Source of the DNA: Caldimicrobium thiodismutans
Lineage (GTDB): Bacteria; Desulfobacterota; Thermodesulfobacteria; Thermodesulfobacteriales; Thermodesulfobacteriaceae
Reading direction: 5' to 3'
Length of the DNA: 13,477 nt
Assembly (NCBI GenBank): GCA_002877875.1
Contig: PNIE01000066.1
Location: 1-13,477, forward strand
Shown: positions 6,994-13,477 of the stretch, one piece after another
How the letters are laid out: the number at the start of each line of letters is the position of its first letter
Numbering within the stretch: position 1 is the first letter of the stretch
The notes under the pieces: model-generated
Seen by the model: only the letters and a program-made list of their open reading frames with translations
Database searches by the model: none
Told to the model about the DNA's origin: nothing
Position numbers and translations under genes: made by a program

Positions 6994-7757
6994 TATTTTT
7001 CAAAAACCTTTTTAGCAAAGATTAAATAACCTGTATGAGCAACCATTTGGTCTTCGGGTCGAAGCCTCTCAGGATTAGTTTTATATGGCCTTAGAAGAAT
7101 TTCAAGGACTTCAATTTCTACAAAAGGATACTCCGATAAAGCTTTAAGAACTAAAGAAACCTGATTAGTGGTAGGAACAAGAATACCCAGGGGATGCCCA
7201 CCTTTTAAGGCCTTGTGAGCTGCTGGAATTAAGTTCCAAGGTTCTTTAACATCAAGAAAAAGGGCACAAACTTCCTCTTCATCAAAGACAGAAAATACCT
7301 CTTTATGTTTAAAAATAACCCTTTTTTCAAGGTTTAATCGCTTCAAATTTTCCCTTGCTATTTCAATAAATCTCTCCTCCTTTTCATAAGAAATTACCTT
7401 TCCTGAGTCTCCTACAAAAAAAGCAAGAGCGGTAGTTAAAGCACCAGAGCCACAGCCACACTCAATAATTTTCATACCTTCCCTAATTCCAAGTTTAACA
7501 ATTATATAACCGATATCCTTTGGGTAAATAATCTGAGTTTCCCTTCTAAGTTTCATAAGAAAATCAAAAAGGGTGGGCTTAAGAAGATAAAATTTTTCTC
7601 CTTTAGAAGAAAAGACAACCTCTCCGTATTCTTTTCCTTCAATTTGAGAAAGATCAAGAGTGCCTTTGTGAGTGTGAAAAATATCCTCTTTCAGGTTTAC
7701 GAGATATCTTTTTCCATCGTGGAAGAGAATAACATAATCTCCCTTTTTTAAAGGCAT
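6993..7757 (-). CDS. trmI: tRNA (adenine-N1)-methyltransferase, TrmI/Trm61 type
   Basis: SAM-dependent methyltransferase making m1A at position 58 (and 57 in some groups) of the tRNA T-loop, a modification that supports tRNA stability in thermophiles. Family marks in order: an N-terminal beta domain with IFHTHKGTLDLSQIEG (26-41), TQIIYPKD with Y78, a SAM-binding loop ECGCGSGALT (99-108), the likely catalytic D169 in FLDVKEPW, PTTNQV (195-200), and the closing AHTGYLIFAKK. The SAM loop is usually E-A-G-T-G-S-G, and here both variable positions are Cys. At 254 residues it is normal length. The ATG is 6 bases after the aminopeptidase stop with only a weak AGGG upstream, and its TAA shares one base with the next ATG. 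Both junctions suggest translational coupling. Confidence 0.92.
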   Translation of the reverse strand: MPLKKGDYVILFHDGKRYLVNLKEDIFHTHKGTLDLSQIEGKEYGEVVFSSKGEKFYLLKPTLFDFLMKLRRETQIIYPKDIGYIIVKLGIREGMKIIECGCGSGALTTALAFFVGDSGKVISYEKEERFIEIARENLKRLNLEKRVIFKHKEVFSVFDEEEVCALFLDVKEPWNLIPAAHKALKGGHPLGILVPTTNQVSLVLKALSEYPFVEIEVLEILLRPYKTNPERLRPEDQMVAHTGYLIFAKKVFEK

Positions 7758-7763
7758 TAAACC

Positions 7764-9125
7764 CTATTCCTTAAGAAAGCTTTTAAAAGCTCTGTAAGTC
7801 ATATAAAGATCTGCCTTATGGACAATCTCGAAAGGCGAATGCATAGAAAGAAGAGGTGGGCCAATATCAACTATGTCCATACCGTAAGAGGCAAAGTACT
7901 TTGAAACAGTGCCTCCTCCTCCTTCATCCACTTTACCCATAGAGGCCACTTGATAAATTACTCCTTCTCTCTCAAAAAGGTTCCTCAAATAACTTACGTA
8001 TTCCGCATGGGCTTCATTGGCAAGGTATTTTCCACCATGCCCAGTATAACGACTTATCACTACCCCATAACCCACTTTGGCATCATTTAGTTCATCATGA
8101 ACCTCTATATAATTGGGATCAATACCTGCTGTTACATCAGCAGAAAGGGCCTTGGTTTTAGTCATAATTTCAAAGAAATTATCTGGGGTGGGGGAAAGAG
8201 TGGCCTTTTTAATCAATTCATAAATTAAACTTTCAAAAATTCGGCTTTTGGCACTGGTATTTCCCTCAGAACCAATTTCTTCTCTATCCATAAATAGGAC
8301 AAGCACTGGAAATTTAGGCTTTTCAATATCAAGAAGGGCTCTAAAAGAGGTATAGGCACAGATTCTGTCATCCTGACCATATCCTCCGATAAAGGCAGAA
8401 TCAAACCCAACAAAACGAGCTCTTCCTGCAGGAACGGCGAAAAGTTCTCCTGAGGAAAAATCCTCTTCTTTAATTCCATATTTTTCTTCCAACAATTTAA
8501 GAATTCGCTTTTTTACTCTCTCTTCTTTCTCCCCCTTTCCTTTTTTATCTTTCTCTAAAGGAATCCCTCCAGCAAGAATATTTAAATTTTCAGCCAAAAT
8601 AGCCTCAGATAGTTTTTTATCTTCCTGTTTTTTTCTTGAAAGATGAGGGAGAAGATCGCAGATAGTAAAAAGGGGCTCCTCTTCTCTTTCACCAAGAACT
8701 ATTTTCACAAGGGATCCATCCTTTCTCACTACGACACCATGTAGAGAAAGAGGCATAGCCACCCAATGATACTTTTTGATTCCTCCATAATAATGGGTTT
8801 TTAAAAAAACAAGCTCTATTTTTTCAAAAAGTGGATGGAGCTTTAGATCAAGCCTTGGAGCATCAATATGACTTACTATAAGTTTAAGCCCCTTCTGTAA
8901 GGGTTTTTGACCCATCCTCCAACAAGCAAGAAACTTATTTCGATATACAAAAAAACCTTTTTCTAAATCCCCCTCTTTAAATCCAGCCCCAATTAGGGCC
9001 CCTTTGAAAAATTCCACACTCTCCCTTTCTGTTTTTACCTCTGAGAGAAAATTCACGTAGTCTTGAGATAGTTTTTCAAGTTCTTCTATTTCTTCTTTTT
9101 TGAGCTTATCAAAAACATGCCCCAT
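7764..9125 (-). CDS. M18-family aminopeptidase
   Basis: Cytosolic di-zinc aminopeptidase, first gene of the leftward operon. M18 enzymes form large tetrahedral dodecamers and trim N-terminal residues, often acidic ones, from peptides. All expected ligands are visible: H86 (SHIDAPRLDLK), D252 (GYGQDDRICAY, in place of the more usual LDNR), catalytic E282 with E283 (DREEIGS), D330 (SADVTAG) and H429 (LLSMHSPFE). The 453-residue length and the Lys/Glu-rich surface segment around 190-215 are usual for the bacterial M18 branch. The ATG start is supported by a clear GGGAGG (complement of 9132-9137) 6 bases upstream. Specificity for Asp, Glu or other residues cannot be told from sequence. Confidence 0.93.
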   Translation of the reverse strand: MGHVFDKLKKEEIEELEKLSQDYVNFLSEVKTERESVEFFKGALIGAGFKEGDLEKGFFVYRNKFLACWRMGQKPLQKGLKLIVSHIDAPRLDLKLHPLFEKIELVFLKTHYYGGIKKYHWVAMPLSLHGVVVRKDGSLVKIVLGEREEEPLFTICDLLPHLSRKKQEDKKLSEAILAENLNILAGGIPLEKDKKGKGEKEERVKKRILKLLEEKYGIKEEDFSSGELFAVPAGRARFVGFDSAFIGGYGQDDRICAYTSFRALLDIEKPKFPVLVLFMDREEIGSEGNTSAKSRIFESLIYELIKKATLSPTPDNFFEIMTKTKALSADVTAGIDPNYIEVHDELNDAKVGYGVVISRYTGHGGKYLANEAHAEYVSYLRNLFEREGVIYQVASMGKVDEGGGGTVSKYFASYGMDIVDIGPPLLSMHSPFEIVHKADLYMTYRAFKSFLKE

Positions 9126-9165
9126 TTTTGGCCTCCCTTTTAATAGATTTCTTTAAAATATTATT

Positions 9166-9180
9166 TTACTTTAAAAGCAT
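9166..9180 (-). other. Candidate four-codon mini-ORF in the aminopeptidase leader
   Basis: On the minus strand AGAGGTGGG (complement of 9187-9195) stands 6 bases before ATG CTT TTA AAG TAA. This is a well-placed start with only M-L-L-K before the stop, 40 bases upstream of the aminopeptidase ATG. It would be a regulatory mini-ORF or a relic only if the transcript starts upstream of 9195. I see no convincing -35/-10 pair for this strand. TATATA (complement of 9195-9200) is a possible isolated -10, but it would place the start too late to include this site. May well be chance. Confidence 0.25.
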
Positions 9181-9231
9181 AAAATTCCCACCTCTATATA
9201 CTTTTAATCCCTTCAAAGTTTCTCTAACCTC

Positions 9232-9245
9232 GCCTTAGCTAAAGC
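9232..9245. repeat. Imperfect palindrome in the divergent control region
   Basis: A perfect 8-base TTAGCTAA core (9235-9242) is flanked, after one mismatch on each side, by GC/GC, giving a 14-base dyad roughly midway between the two divergent operons. It is a candidate binding site for a regulator acting on either side. No known operator is recognised. Confidence 0.35.
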
Positions 9246-9278
9246 AAACAAAATATTCAATAAAGGGTAATCTAGGGG

Positions 9279-9306
9279 TTGTTTTTATAAAAATTTGGAT
9301 TAAACT
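9279..9306 (+). promoter_or_regulatory. Candidate promoter for rpmI-rplT-pheST
   Basis: TTGTTT (9279-9284), a 16-base spacer and TAAACT (9301-9306) resemble a sigma70 promoter with a weak -35. The ATTAAACT octamer is identical to the -10 context of the carboxypeptidase promoter. The predicted start near 9313 gives a leader of about 32 bases ending in AGAGGTGAT (9331-9339) before the rpmI ATG. The -10 lies within the loop of the inverted repeat at 9291-9316. Confidence 0.5.
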
Positions 9307-9316
9307 TTCCAAATTT
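9291..9316. repeat. Nine-base perfect inverted repeat before rpmI
   Basis: AAATTTGGA (9291-9299) and TCCAAATTT (9308-9316) are perfect inverse copies separated by 8 bases that contain the candidate -10 box TAAACT. As DNA this is a possible operator straddling the -10 and start site. If transcription begins further upstream, it would instead be an RNA hairpin ending 14 bases before the rpmI ribosome binding site, where bL20-type autoregulation could act. The sequence does not decide between these. Confidence 0.5.
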
Positions 9317-9344
9317 AATAAATCTTAAGAAGAGGTGATTTTCT

Positions 9345-9545
9345 ATGCCTAAGATGAAAACTAATAGAAGCGCAGCTAAGAGATTTAAAGTCACTGCCAC
9401 CGGGAAGATTATGCACAGAAAAAGTGGAAAAAGTCATCTTTTAAGAAAAAAGAGTTCTAAACGCAAAAGAGCTCTTAGCAAGCCAAAGGAACTCTTTAAA
9501 GGTTATTATTCTCACATAGCTAAAATTATAGCTGATAAGTTTTAA
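9345..9545 (+). CDS. rpmI: 50S ribosomal protein bL35
   Basis: Very basic 66-residue protein with the bL35 signature: the start MPKMKTNRSAAKRFKVTATG, then GKIMHRKSGKSHLLRKKSSKRKR, and the closing YYSHIAKIIADKF. It is a late-assembling large-subunit protein. The ATG is supported by AGAGGTGAT 5 bases upstream. It heads the rightward operon and is followed by rplT after 38 bases. Unlike the common thrS-infC-rpmI-rplT order, no infC precedes it. The neighbour is a divergent aminopeptidase operon. Confidence 0.97.
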   Translation: MPKMKTNRSAAKRFKVTATGKIMHRKSGKSHLLRKKSSKRKRALSKPKELFKGYYSHIAKIIADKF

Positions 9546-9583
9546 GTCTTAAAAAAATCGGATTTAAGGGGAGGTAAGAAGAA

Positions 9584-9940
9584 ATGCCAAGGGCTAAAGG
9601 TGGTTTTAAAACAAGAAGAAGACATAAAAGGCTTCTTAAGCTAACTAAGGGATATTGGGGGCAAAGAAAAAATGTCTTTAGAAGAGCCAAAGAAACTTTA
9701 GAAAGGGCTCTTGTTTATGCTTATAGAGATAGACGCCAGAGAAAAAGGGACTTTAGAAGGCTATGGCAGATAAGAATAAATGCTGCCGCTCGCCTAAATG
9801 GAATCAATTACTGTAAATTTATGGGTGGACTTAAAAAGGCTGGCATTGAGCTTGACAGGAAGGTTCTTGCCTATCTTGCTGTAAATGAACCTGAAACCTT
9901 CAATAAACTTGCTGAAATTGCTAAAAAAGCCTGGCAATAA
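9584..9940 (+). CDS. rplT: 50S ribosomal protein bL20
   Basis: 118-residue bL20, needed early in 50S assembly, where it binds 23S rRNA with a long basic N-terminal extension. Seen here are MPRAKGGFKTRRRHKRLLK, GYWGQRKNVFRRAKE, YRDRRQRKRDFRRLWQIRINAAAR and the C-terminal globular half with NGINYCKFMGGLKKAGIELDRKVLA. GGGGAGGTAAG (9569-9579) gives a strong ribosome binding site 4 bases before the ATG. In other bacteria bL20 represses its own operon by binding the leader RNA. The dyad before rpmI is the only candidate site here. The stop codon directly abuts the pheS ATG. Confidence 0.97.
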   Translation: MPRAKGGFKTRRRHKRLLKLTKGYWGQRKNVFRRAKETLERALVYAYRDRRQRKRDFRRLWQIRINAAARLNGINYCKFMGGLKKAGIELDRKVLAYLAVNEPETFNKLAEIAKKAWQ

Positions 9941-10954
9941 ATGAAACCTGAAGAATTAGAAGCCCTCAAAGAAAGGGCTTTAAAGGAACTTTCTTCTGCC
10001 AAAAATTTAGCTGACCTTGAGGCCCTAAGAGTTAAATATCTTGGCAAAAAAGGAGAAATCACCCAGGCTTTAAAATCTCTCAAAGATCTACCCTTAGAAG
10101 AAAAAAAAACTGTTGGAGCCAAATTAAATGAATTAAAAGAGATTCTTGAAGAATTTTATAAAGAGAAAAAAAATTCACTTCTCCTTGAAGAGGAAGATAG
10201 AGAAGAAGGAATCGATCTAACCCTTCCAGGAAGGAAACCTGAGAGAGGAGCTCTTCATCCTCTCACTCAGACGATTGAGGAGATTTGTGAGATTTTTACA
10301 AGACTTGGCTTTGAAGTAGTTACAGGGCCTGAGGTTGAGTCGGATCATTATAATTTTACAGCCCTAAACATTCCCGAATGGCATCCAGCACGAGATATGC
10401 AGGCAACTTTTTATCTAAAAAATGGAGCTCTACTTAGAACGCATACCTCACCTATGCAAATAAGAGCTATGCTTGAAAGAACTCCTCCTTTAAGAATTAT
10501 AGCCCCTGGCAAGGTTTATCGTTGTGATGCGGATGTAAGGCACTCTCCTATGTTTCATCAAGTGGAAGGCTTGATGATTGATGATAAAACAAGTTTTTCC
10601 GATCTAAAAGGAATTCTCTCTTTTTTTGCTCGGGAGATCTTTGGTGAAAAAACTAAAGTTAGATTCAGACCCAGCTATTTCCCCTTTACCGAGCCAAGTG
10701 TAGAAATGGATATAAGCTGTGTTATTTGTGATGGGAAGGGCTGCAGAGTGTGTAGCCAAACTGGCTGGTTAGAGATACTAGGGGCAGGAATGGTCCATCC
10801 TGAGGTATTAAAAGCAGTTAACTACGATATTTCTAAATGGCAAGGCTTTGCCTTCGGACTTGGAGTAGAAAGAATAGCCATGATAAAATTTGGAATTGAT
10901 GATATTAGGCTCTTTTTTGATAACCATCTTAATTTCCTTGAATCTTTCAAATAA
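9941..10954 (+). CDS. pheS: Phenylalanine-tRNA ligase alpha subunit
   Basis: Catalytic subunit of the alpha2-beta2 class II synthetase that charges tRNA-Phe. An N-terminal coiled-coil arm (about 1-85) is followed by the catalytic core. Motif 1 lies around TGPEVESDHYNFTALN (128-143). Motif 2 follows at LLRTHTSPMQIRAM (164-177) and YRCDADVRHSPMFHQVEG (193-210). FRPSYFPFTEPSVEMDI (242-258) helps form the Phe pocket. A CxxC-x4-CxxC cluster (C260, C263, C268, C271) follows, as in many bacterial PheS, and GFGLGVER-like motif 3 reads GFAFGLGVERIAM (302-314). Length is 337 residues, normal. The ATG begins on the base after the rplT stop, with no clear Shine-Dalgarno sequence, which suggests translational coupling to rplT. 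pheT follows after 11 bases. Confidence 0.97.
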   Translation: MKPEELEALKERALKELSSAKNLADLEALRVKYLGKKGEITQALKSLKDLPLEEKKTVGAKLNELKEILEEFYKEKKNSLLLEEEDREEGIDLTLPGRKPERGALHPLTQTIEEICEIFTRLGFEVVTGPEVESDHYNFTALNIPEWHPARDMQATFYLKNGALLRTHTSPMQIRAMLERTPPLRIIAPGKVYRCDADVRHSPMFHQVEGLMIDDKTSFSDLKGILSFFAREIFGEKTKVRFRPSYFPFTEPSVEMDISCVICDGKGCRVCSQTGWLEILGAGMVHPEVLKAVNYDISKWQGFAFGLGVERIAMIKFGIDDIRLFFDNHLNFLESFK

Positions 10955-10965
10955 GAGAGCTTGAA

Positions 10966-13365
10966 ATGAGAGTTCCCTTAAGTTGGCTTTCAGAATTTAT
11001 TGAATTGAAGAAATCTCCTGAAGAAATTGCAGAGATTCTTACTCTCTCAGGGCATGAGGTTGAGGAGATTTTTGATCTCTATAAGAGATTAGGAGAGATT
11101 GTTACTGTTAAAATCTTAGAAGTTTACAGTCCAGAGGATCTTAAAGAAGTAGTTCTTTGTAAGGTTACCGATGGAAGAGACACCTTCACGGTGCTAACTT
11201 CTGCTAAGGATCAGGTAAAACCGGGGCTTTGTGTTGCTCTAGCTAAACCTGGTAGCTACACCTTTTCTCATCAAAAGGTAGAAGTAAAAGAAGTGAAAAA
11301 TTATCGCTCAGAAGGTATGTTTTTATCACCTTTTGAGGCAGGAATTTCCGAAGAAAAACATGCTCTTCTTACCTTTCCTAAAGATGTACCTCTTGGTAGA
11401 TCCATTTACGAAATTTTAAACCTTGAAGAGCCTGTTTTAGAAATTGCCATAACTCCCAATAGAGGGGATCTACTCTCGTTATATGGTGTAGCAAGAGAGC
11501 TTAATTTAATTACTGGCTGGGAATTAAAAACCTTTACCTTTGACAAGGCTCTCTTGGAAGGAGAACCCTTCTCAGGGGAAATTAAAATTCTTGAGGAAGA
11601 AGGATGTTTCCGCTACCTTGGAAGAATTTTTAGAGGAGTTAAGGTTTCAGAGAGTCCGTTCTTTATCATAAAAAGGCTTTTCCTCTGTGGTTTGAGACCT
11701 ATAAATAATATTGTAGATATAACCAATTATGTGCTTCTTGAAGTGGGGCAACCACTTCACGCCTTTGATTGGAAGAAAATCTCAGGTAAGCAAATTTTAA
11801 TTAGGAGGGCAAAACCTGGAGAAAAACTTCTTATGCTTGATGGAGTTGAGAGGATTTTCACAGAGAAGGATCTTGTTATTGCAGATGCTGAAAAAGCTCT
11901 TGTTCTTGCAGGTATTATGGGAGGGGAAGAGTCTGGGGTTAAGGAAAATACTGAGGAGGTCTTCCTTGAAGCAGCTTGGTTTAACCCTAAATGGATAAGA
12001 CTCTCCAGTCAGAGACATCGTCTTAGCACAGAGAGTAGTTATCGCTTTGAAAGAAAAGTTGATCCTGAGGGGATTCCCCTTGCTGCCCTAAGAGCTACAG
12101 AATTAATACTCAAGATAGCAACTCCCACTGGTTTTAGCCAATTGGTTGATCTCTATCCAAGACCTTACAAGAGACCCCTTATTAAAATAACACCTAAAAA
12201 GTTTGCTAAAATTCTTGGCTTTGAAATTCAAAAAGATTTTATAATTGAGACCTTGAAAAAACTTGGAGATCTTCAAATTGAAAATGAAACCTTTAAATTA
12301 ATTCCCTTTTCTTACAGACAGGATCTTGAAATACCTGAAGACTTAGTGGAAGAAGTAGCAAGGCTCTATGGATATGACCAAATACCTGATACCTTTCCTA
12401 TAGCCGAACTTAAAGCTAAGGCTCCAACTTTAGAAATTAAAACAGAAAGAAAAATTAAAGAACTTTTAAAGGGATTTGGCCTTTTTGAGGTGATTACCTA
12501 TAGTTTTATCCATCCTGAAATCCTAGAAAAATTAAATCTTTCTAAGGAAGATGAAAGACTTAAGGTTCTTGAAATTGAAAATCCTATTGCCTCGCATCTT
12601 TCTGTAATGAGGACCACTCTTATACCTAGCTTACTTGAGGTGGCCAAATTTAATGCCACAAGAGAGGTTGAAGATCTTGCTATCTTTGAGATAGGAAAAG
12701 TCTTCTTTCCTGAGAAAGAACTTGCCAAGGAGAAGGTACATCTTGGTATTCTTCTTAAAGGAGAAAAGAAGCTTCTTCCCTGGGAGGGGTATAAAAGAAA
12801 GTACGATCTCTTTGATCTGAAAGGTATTCTTGAAGAGTTATTTTCTGCTCTAAAACTTGAGGTTGAGTTTAGGCCTTTTTCTACAGAGCCCTTTCTCAAG
12901 AGAGGATTTTCCTATGACCTTTATCTCTCAGGCATAAAAATAGGTTTAGCTGGAGCTATAAAAAATTTTATTCTTGAAAGGTTAGATTTAAAAAGACCTG
13001 TCTTTATAGCAGAGGTCAATCTTTCAGAGATTTATAATCTCCTTAAAGAAAAGAAAAAACCCCTTAAAATTCATAAACCTCCCAAATTTCCCTCAACCTT
13101 TAGAGATATAAGTTTTCTTCTGGATAAAGAAATACCTTTTTCTGAGATCCTTTCCTATGTAAATAGCCTTGAAATTCCTTATTTTGAAAAGTTAGAGCTT
13201 TTGGCTCTCTATGAAGGGCCACCTATTCCAGAGACAAAGAAAAGTATAACTCTTCGTTTCTGGTTCAGAAGTGAAGAGAGAACCCTTCAAGATGAAGAGG
13301 TAAATACTCTTCAAGACGAGATTGCTAAAAAAATTTTTGAATATTTTAAAGCTATACCAAGATAA
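10966..13365 (+). CDS. pheT: Phenylalanine-tRNA ligase beta subunit
   Basis: Beta subunit of 799 residues, full length. Domains in order: N-terminal B1 (1-40), an OB-type tRNA-binding domain (about 42-150), B3/B4 editing domain with INNIVDITNYVLLEVGQPLHAFD (246-268) and GIMGG (316-320), B5 (about 405-475) containing LVEEVARLYGYDQIP, a catalytic-like core (490-690), and the C-terminal ferredoxin-fold anticodon-binding domain (708-799) with FPSTFRDISF. The OB domain lacks the usual HPNADKL and CGAPN boxes. The matching places read SPEDLKEV and TSAKDQ, so this module looks diverged. It follows pheS after 11 bases with only a weak purine stretch upstream, and ends in tandem stops TAA TAG just before an IHF/HU-family start. 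Confidence 0.97.
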   Translation: MRVPLSWLSEFIELKKSPEEIAEILTLSGHEVEEIFDLYKRLGEIVTVKILEVYSPEDLKEVVLCKVTDGRDTFTVLTSAKDQVKPGLCVALAKPGSYTFSHQKVEVKEVKNYRSEGMFLSPFEAGISEEKHALLTFPKDVPLGRSIYEILNLEEPVLEIAITPNRGDLLSLYGVARELNLITGWELKTFTFDKALLEGEPFSGEIKILEEEGCFRYLGRIFRGVKVSESPFFIIKRLFLCGLRPINNIVDITNYVLLEVGQPLHAFDWKKISGKQILIRRAKPGEKLLMLDGVERIFTEKDLVIADAEKALVLAGIMGGEESGVKENTEEVFLEAAWFNPKWIRLSSQRHRLSTESSYRFERKVDPEGIPLAALRATELILKIATPTGFSQLVDLYPRPYKRPLIKITPKKFAKILGFEIQKDFIIETLKKLGDLQIENETFKLIPFSYRQDLEIPEDLVEEVARLYGYDQIPDTFPIAELKAKAPTLEIKTERKIKELLKGFGLFEVITYSFIHPEILEKLNLSKEDERLKVLEIENPIASHLSVMRTTLIPSLLEVAKFNATREVEDLAIFEIGKVFFPEKELAKEKVHLGILLKGEKKLLPWEGYKRKYDLFDLKGILEELFSALKLEVEFRPFSTEPFLKRGFSYDLYLSGIKIGLAGAIKNFILERLDLKRPVFIAEVNLSEIYNLLKEKKKPLKIHKPPKFPSTFRDISFLLDKEIPFSEILSYVNSLEIPYFEKLELLALYEGPPIPETKKSITLRFWFRSEERTLQDEEVNTLQDEIAKKIFEYFKAIPR

Positions 13366-13368
13366 TAG

Positions 13369-13477
13369 ATGGAAAAATTAACCAGAAAGGAAATTATTAA
13401 GGAATTACAAAAAAAAACTGGTCTTTCCCAGAGATTTTTAAATCTCTTTGTAGAAACCCTTCTTGAGGAAATTAAAA
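13369..13477 (+). CDS. IHF/HU-family DNA-binding protein, N-terminal part only
   Basis: An ATG three bases after the pheT stop opens a frame of 36 codons that runs off the window end. It begins MEKLTRKEIIKELQKKTGLS and continues with FLNLFVETLLEEIK. This is the helix-turn-helix dimerisation start of the HU/IHF family (T-x-x-E-I-I, then a second helix leading to LLEEI). The position right after pheST matches the pheST-ihfA arrangement of proteobacteria, favouring an IHF alpha-type protein. The DNA-binding arms lie outside the window, so IHF versus HU cannot be settled here. No strong ribosome binding site is visible; coupling to pheT is likely. Confidence 0.82.
   Translation, partial: MEKLTRKEIIKELQKKTGLSQRFLNLFVETLLEEIK

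Noticed and set aside
9282..9293. Twelve-base perfect palindrome TTTTTATAAAAA
   Set aside because: Low-complexity A/T runs of this kind are expected by chance in such AT-rich intergenic DNA.
9189..9337. Seven-base complementarity between CACCTCT (9189-9195) and the rpmI binding site AGAGGTG (9331-9337), suggesting a long-range RNA switch
   Set aside because: The upstream element equally reads as a Shine-Dalgarno sequence on the minus strand, which explains the complementarity, and the candidate rpmI promoter lies downstream of it, so it would not be in the transcript.
12498..12899. 133-codon open frame on the - strand inside pheT
   Set aside because: Ser/Arg-rich composition is the expected mirror of a Lys/Glu/Leu-rich gene; no motif or start signal.

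Overview
The window is an ordinary, gene-dense stretch of an AT-rich bacterial chromosome. Proteins are rich in Lys, Glu and Ile, and Arg is written mostly as AGA/AGG. The gene set (bS21, a tRNA m1A58-type methyltransferase, a DXP-dependent vitamin B6 enzyme and pheST followed by an IHF/HU gene) fits a thermophilic Gram-negative bacterium such as a member of Thermodesulfobacteria. That placement is an inference from composition and gene content, not a search result. I see no mobile element, CRISPR array, RNA gene or prophage, and no gene-free stretch longer than 300 bases.

Region 1 (1-5159, + strand). A TTGACA/extended -10 promoter leads into rpsU (bS21, TTG start). It is followed 21 bases later by mutS2, the MutS-like ATPase with a C-terminal Smr domain. 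A 182-base gap carries a second good promoter, then a D,D-carboxypeptidase with an unusual lysine-rich tail, then UDP-glucose 6-dehydrogenase (ugd).

Region 2 (5156-9125, - strand). A tight four-gene operon reads leftward: M18 aminopeptidase, trmI, a ybeY-pdxJ in-frame fusion and a metallo-beta-lactamase-fold hydrolase. Junctions are 6 bases, a 1-base TAATG overlap, and 2 bases. It converges on ugd with the two stop codons overlapping, so no intergenic terminator is possible there.

Region 3 (9126-13477). A 219-base divergent control region holds a candidate promoter whose -10 sits in the loop of a 9-base perfect inverted repeat, plus an upstream TTAGCTAA-centred palindrome. Rightward come rpmI (bL35), rplT (bL20), pheS, pheT and the first 36 codons of an IHF/HU-family gene. 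This is the classic translation-factor operon, but without infC or thrS in front of rpmI.

Most of the window is translation and RNA housekeeping: ribosomal proteins, a ribosome-linked MutS2/Smr protein, Phe-tRNA synthetase, tRNA methylation and rRNA maturation. Cell-envelope and cofactor genes sit between. I found no new biological system. The best second-look item is the ybeY-pdxJ reading frame. Its junction codons spell a strong Shine-Dalgarno sequence directly before an ATG that matches the normal PdxJ start, so one gene may yield both a fusion and a free PdxJ.
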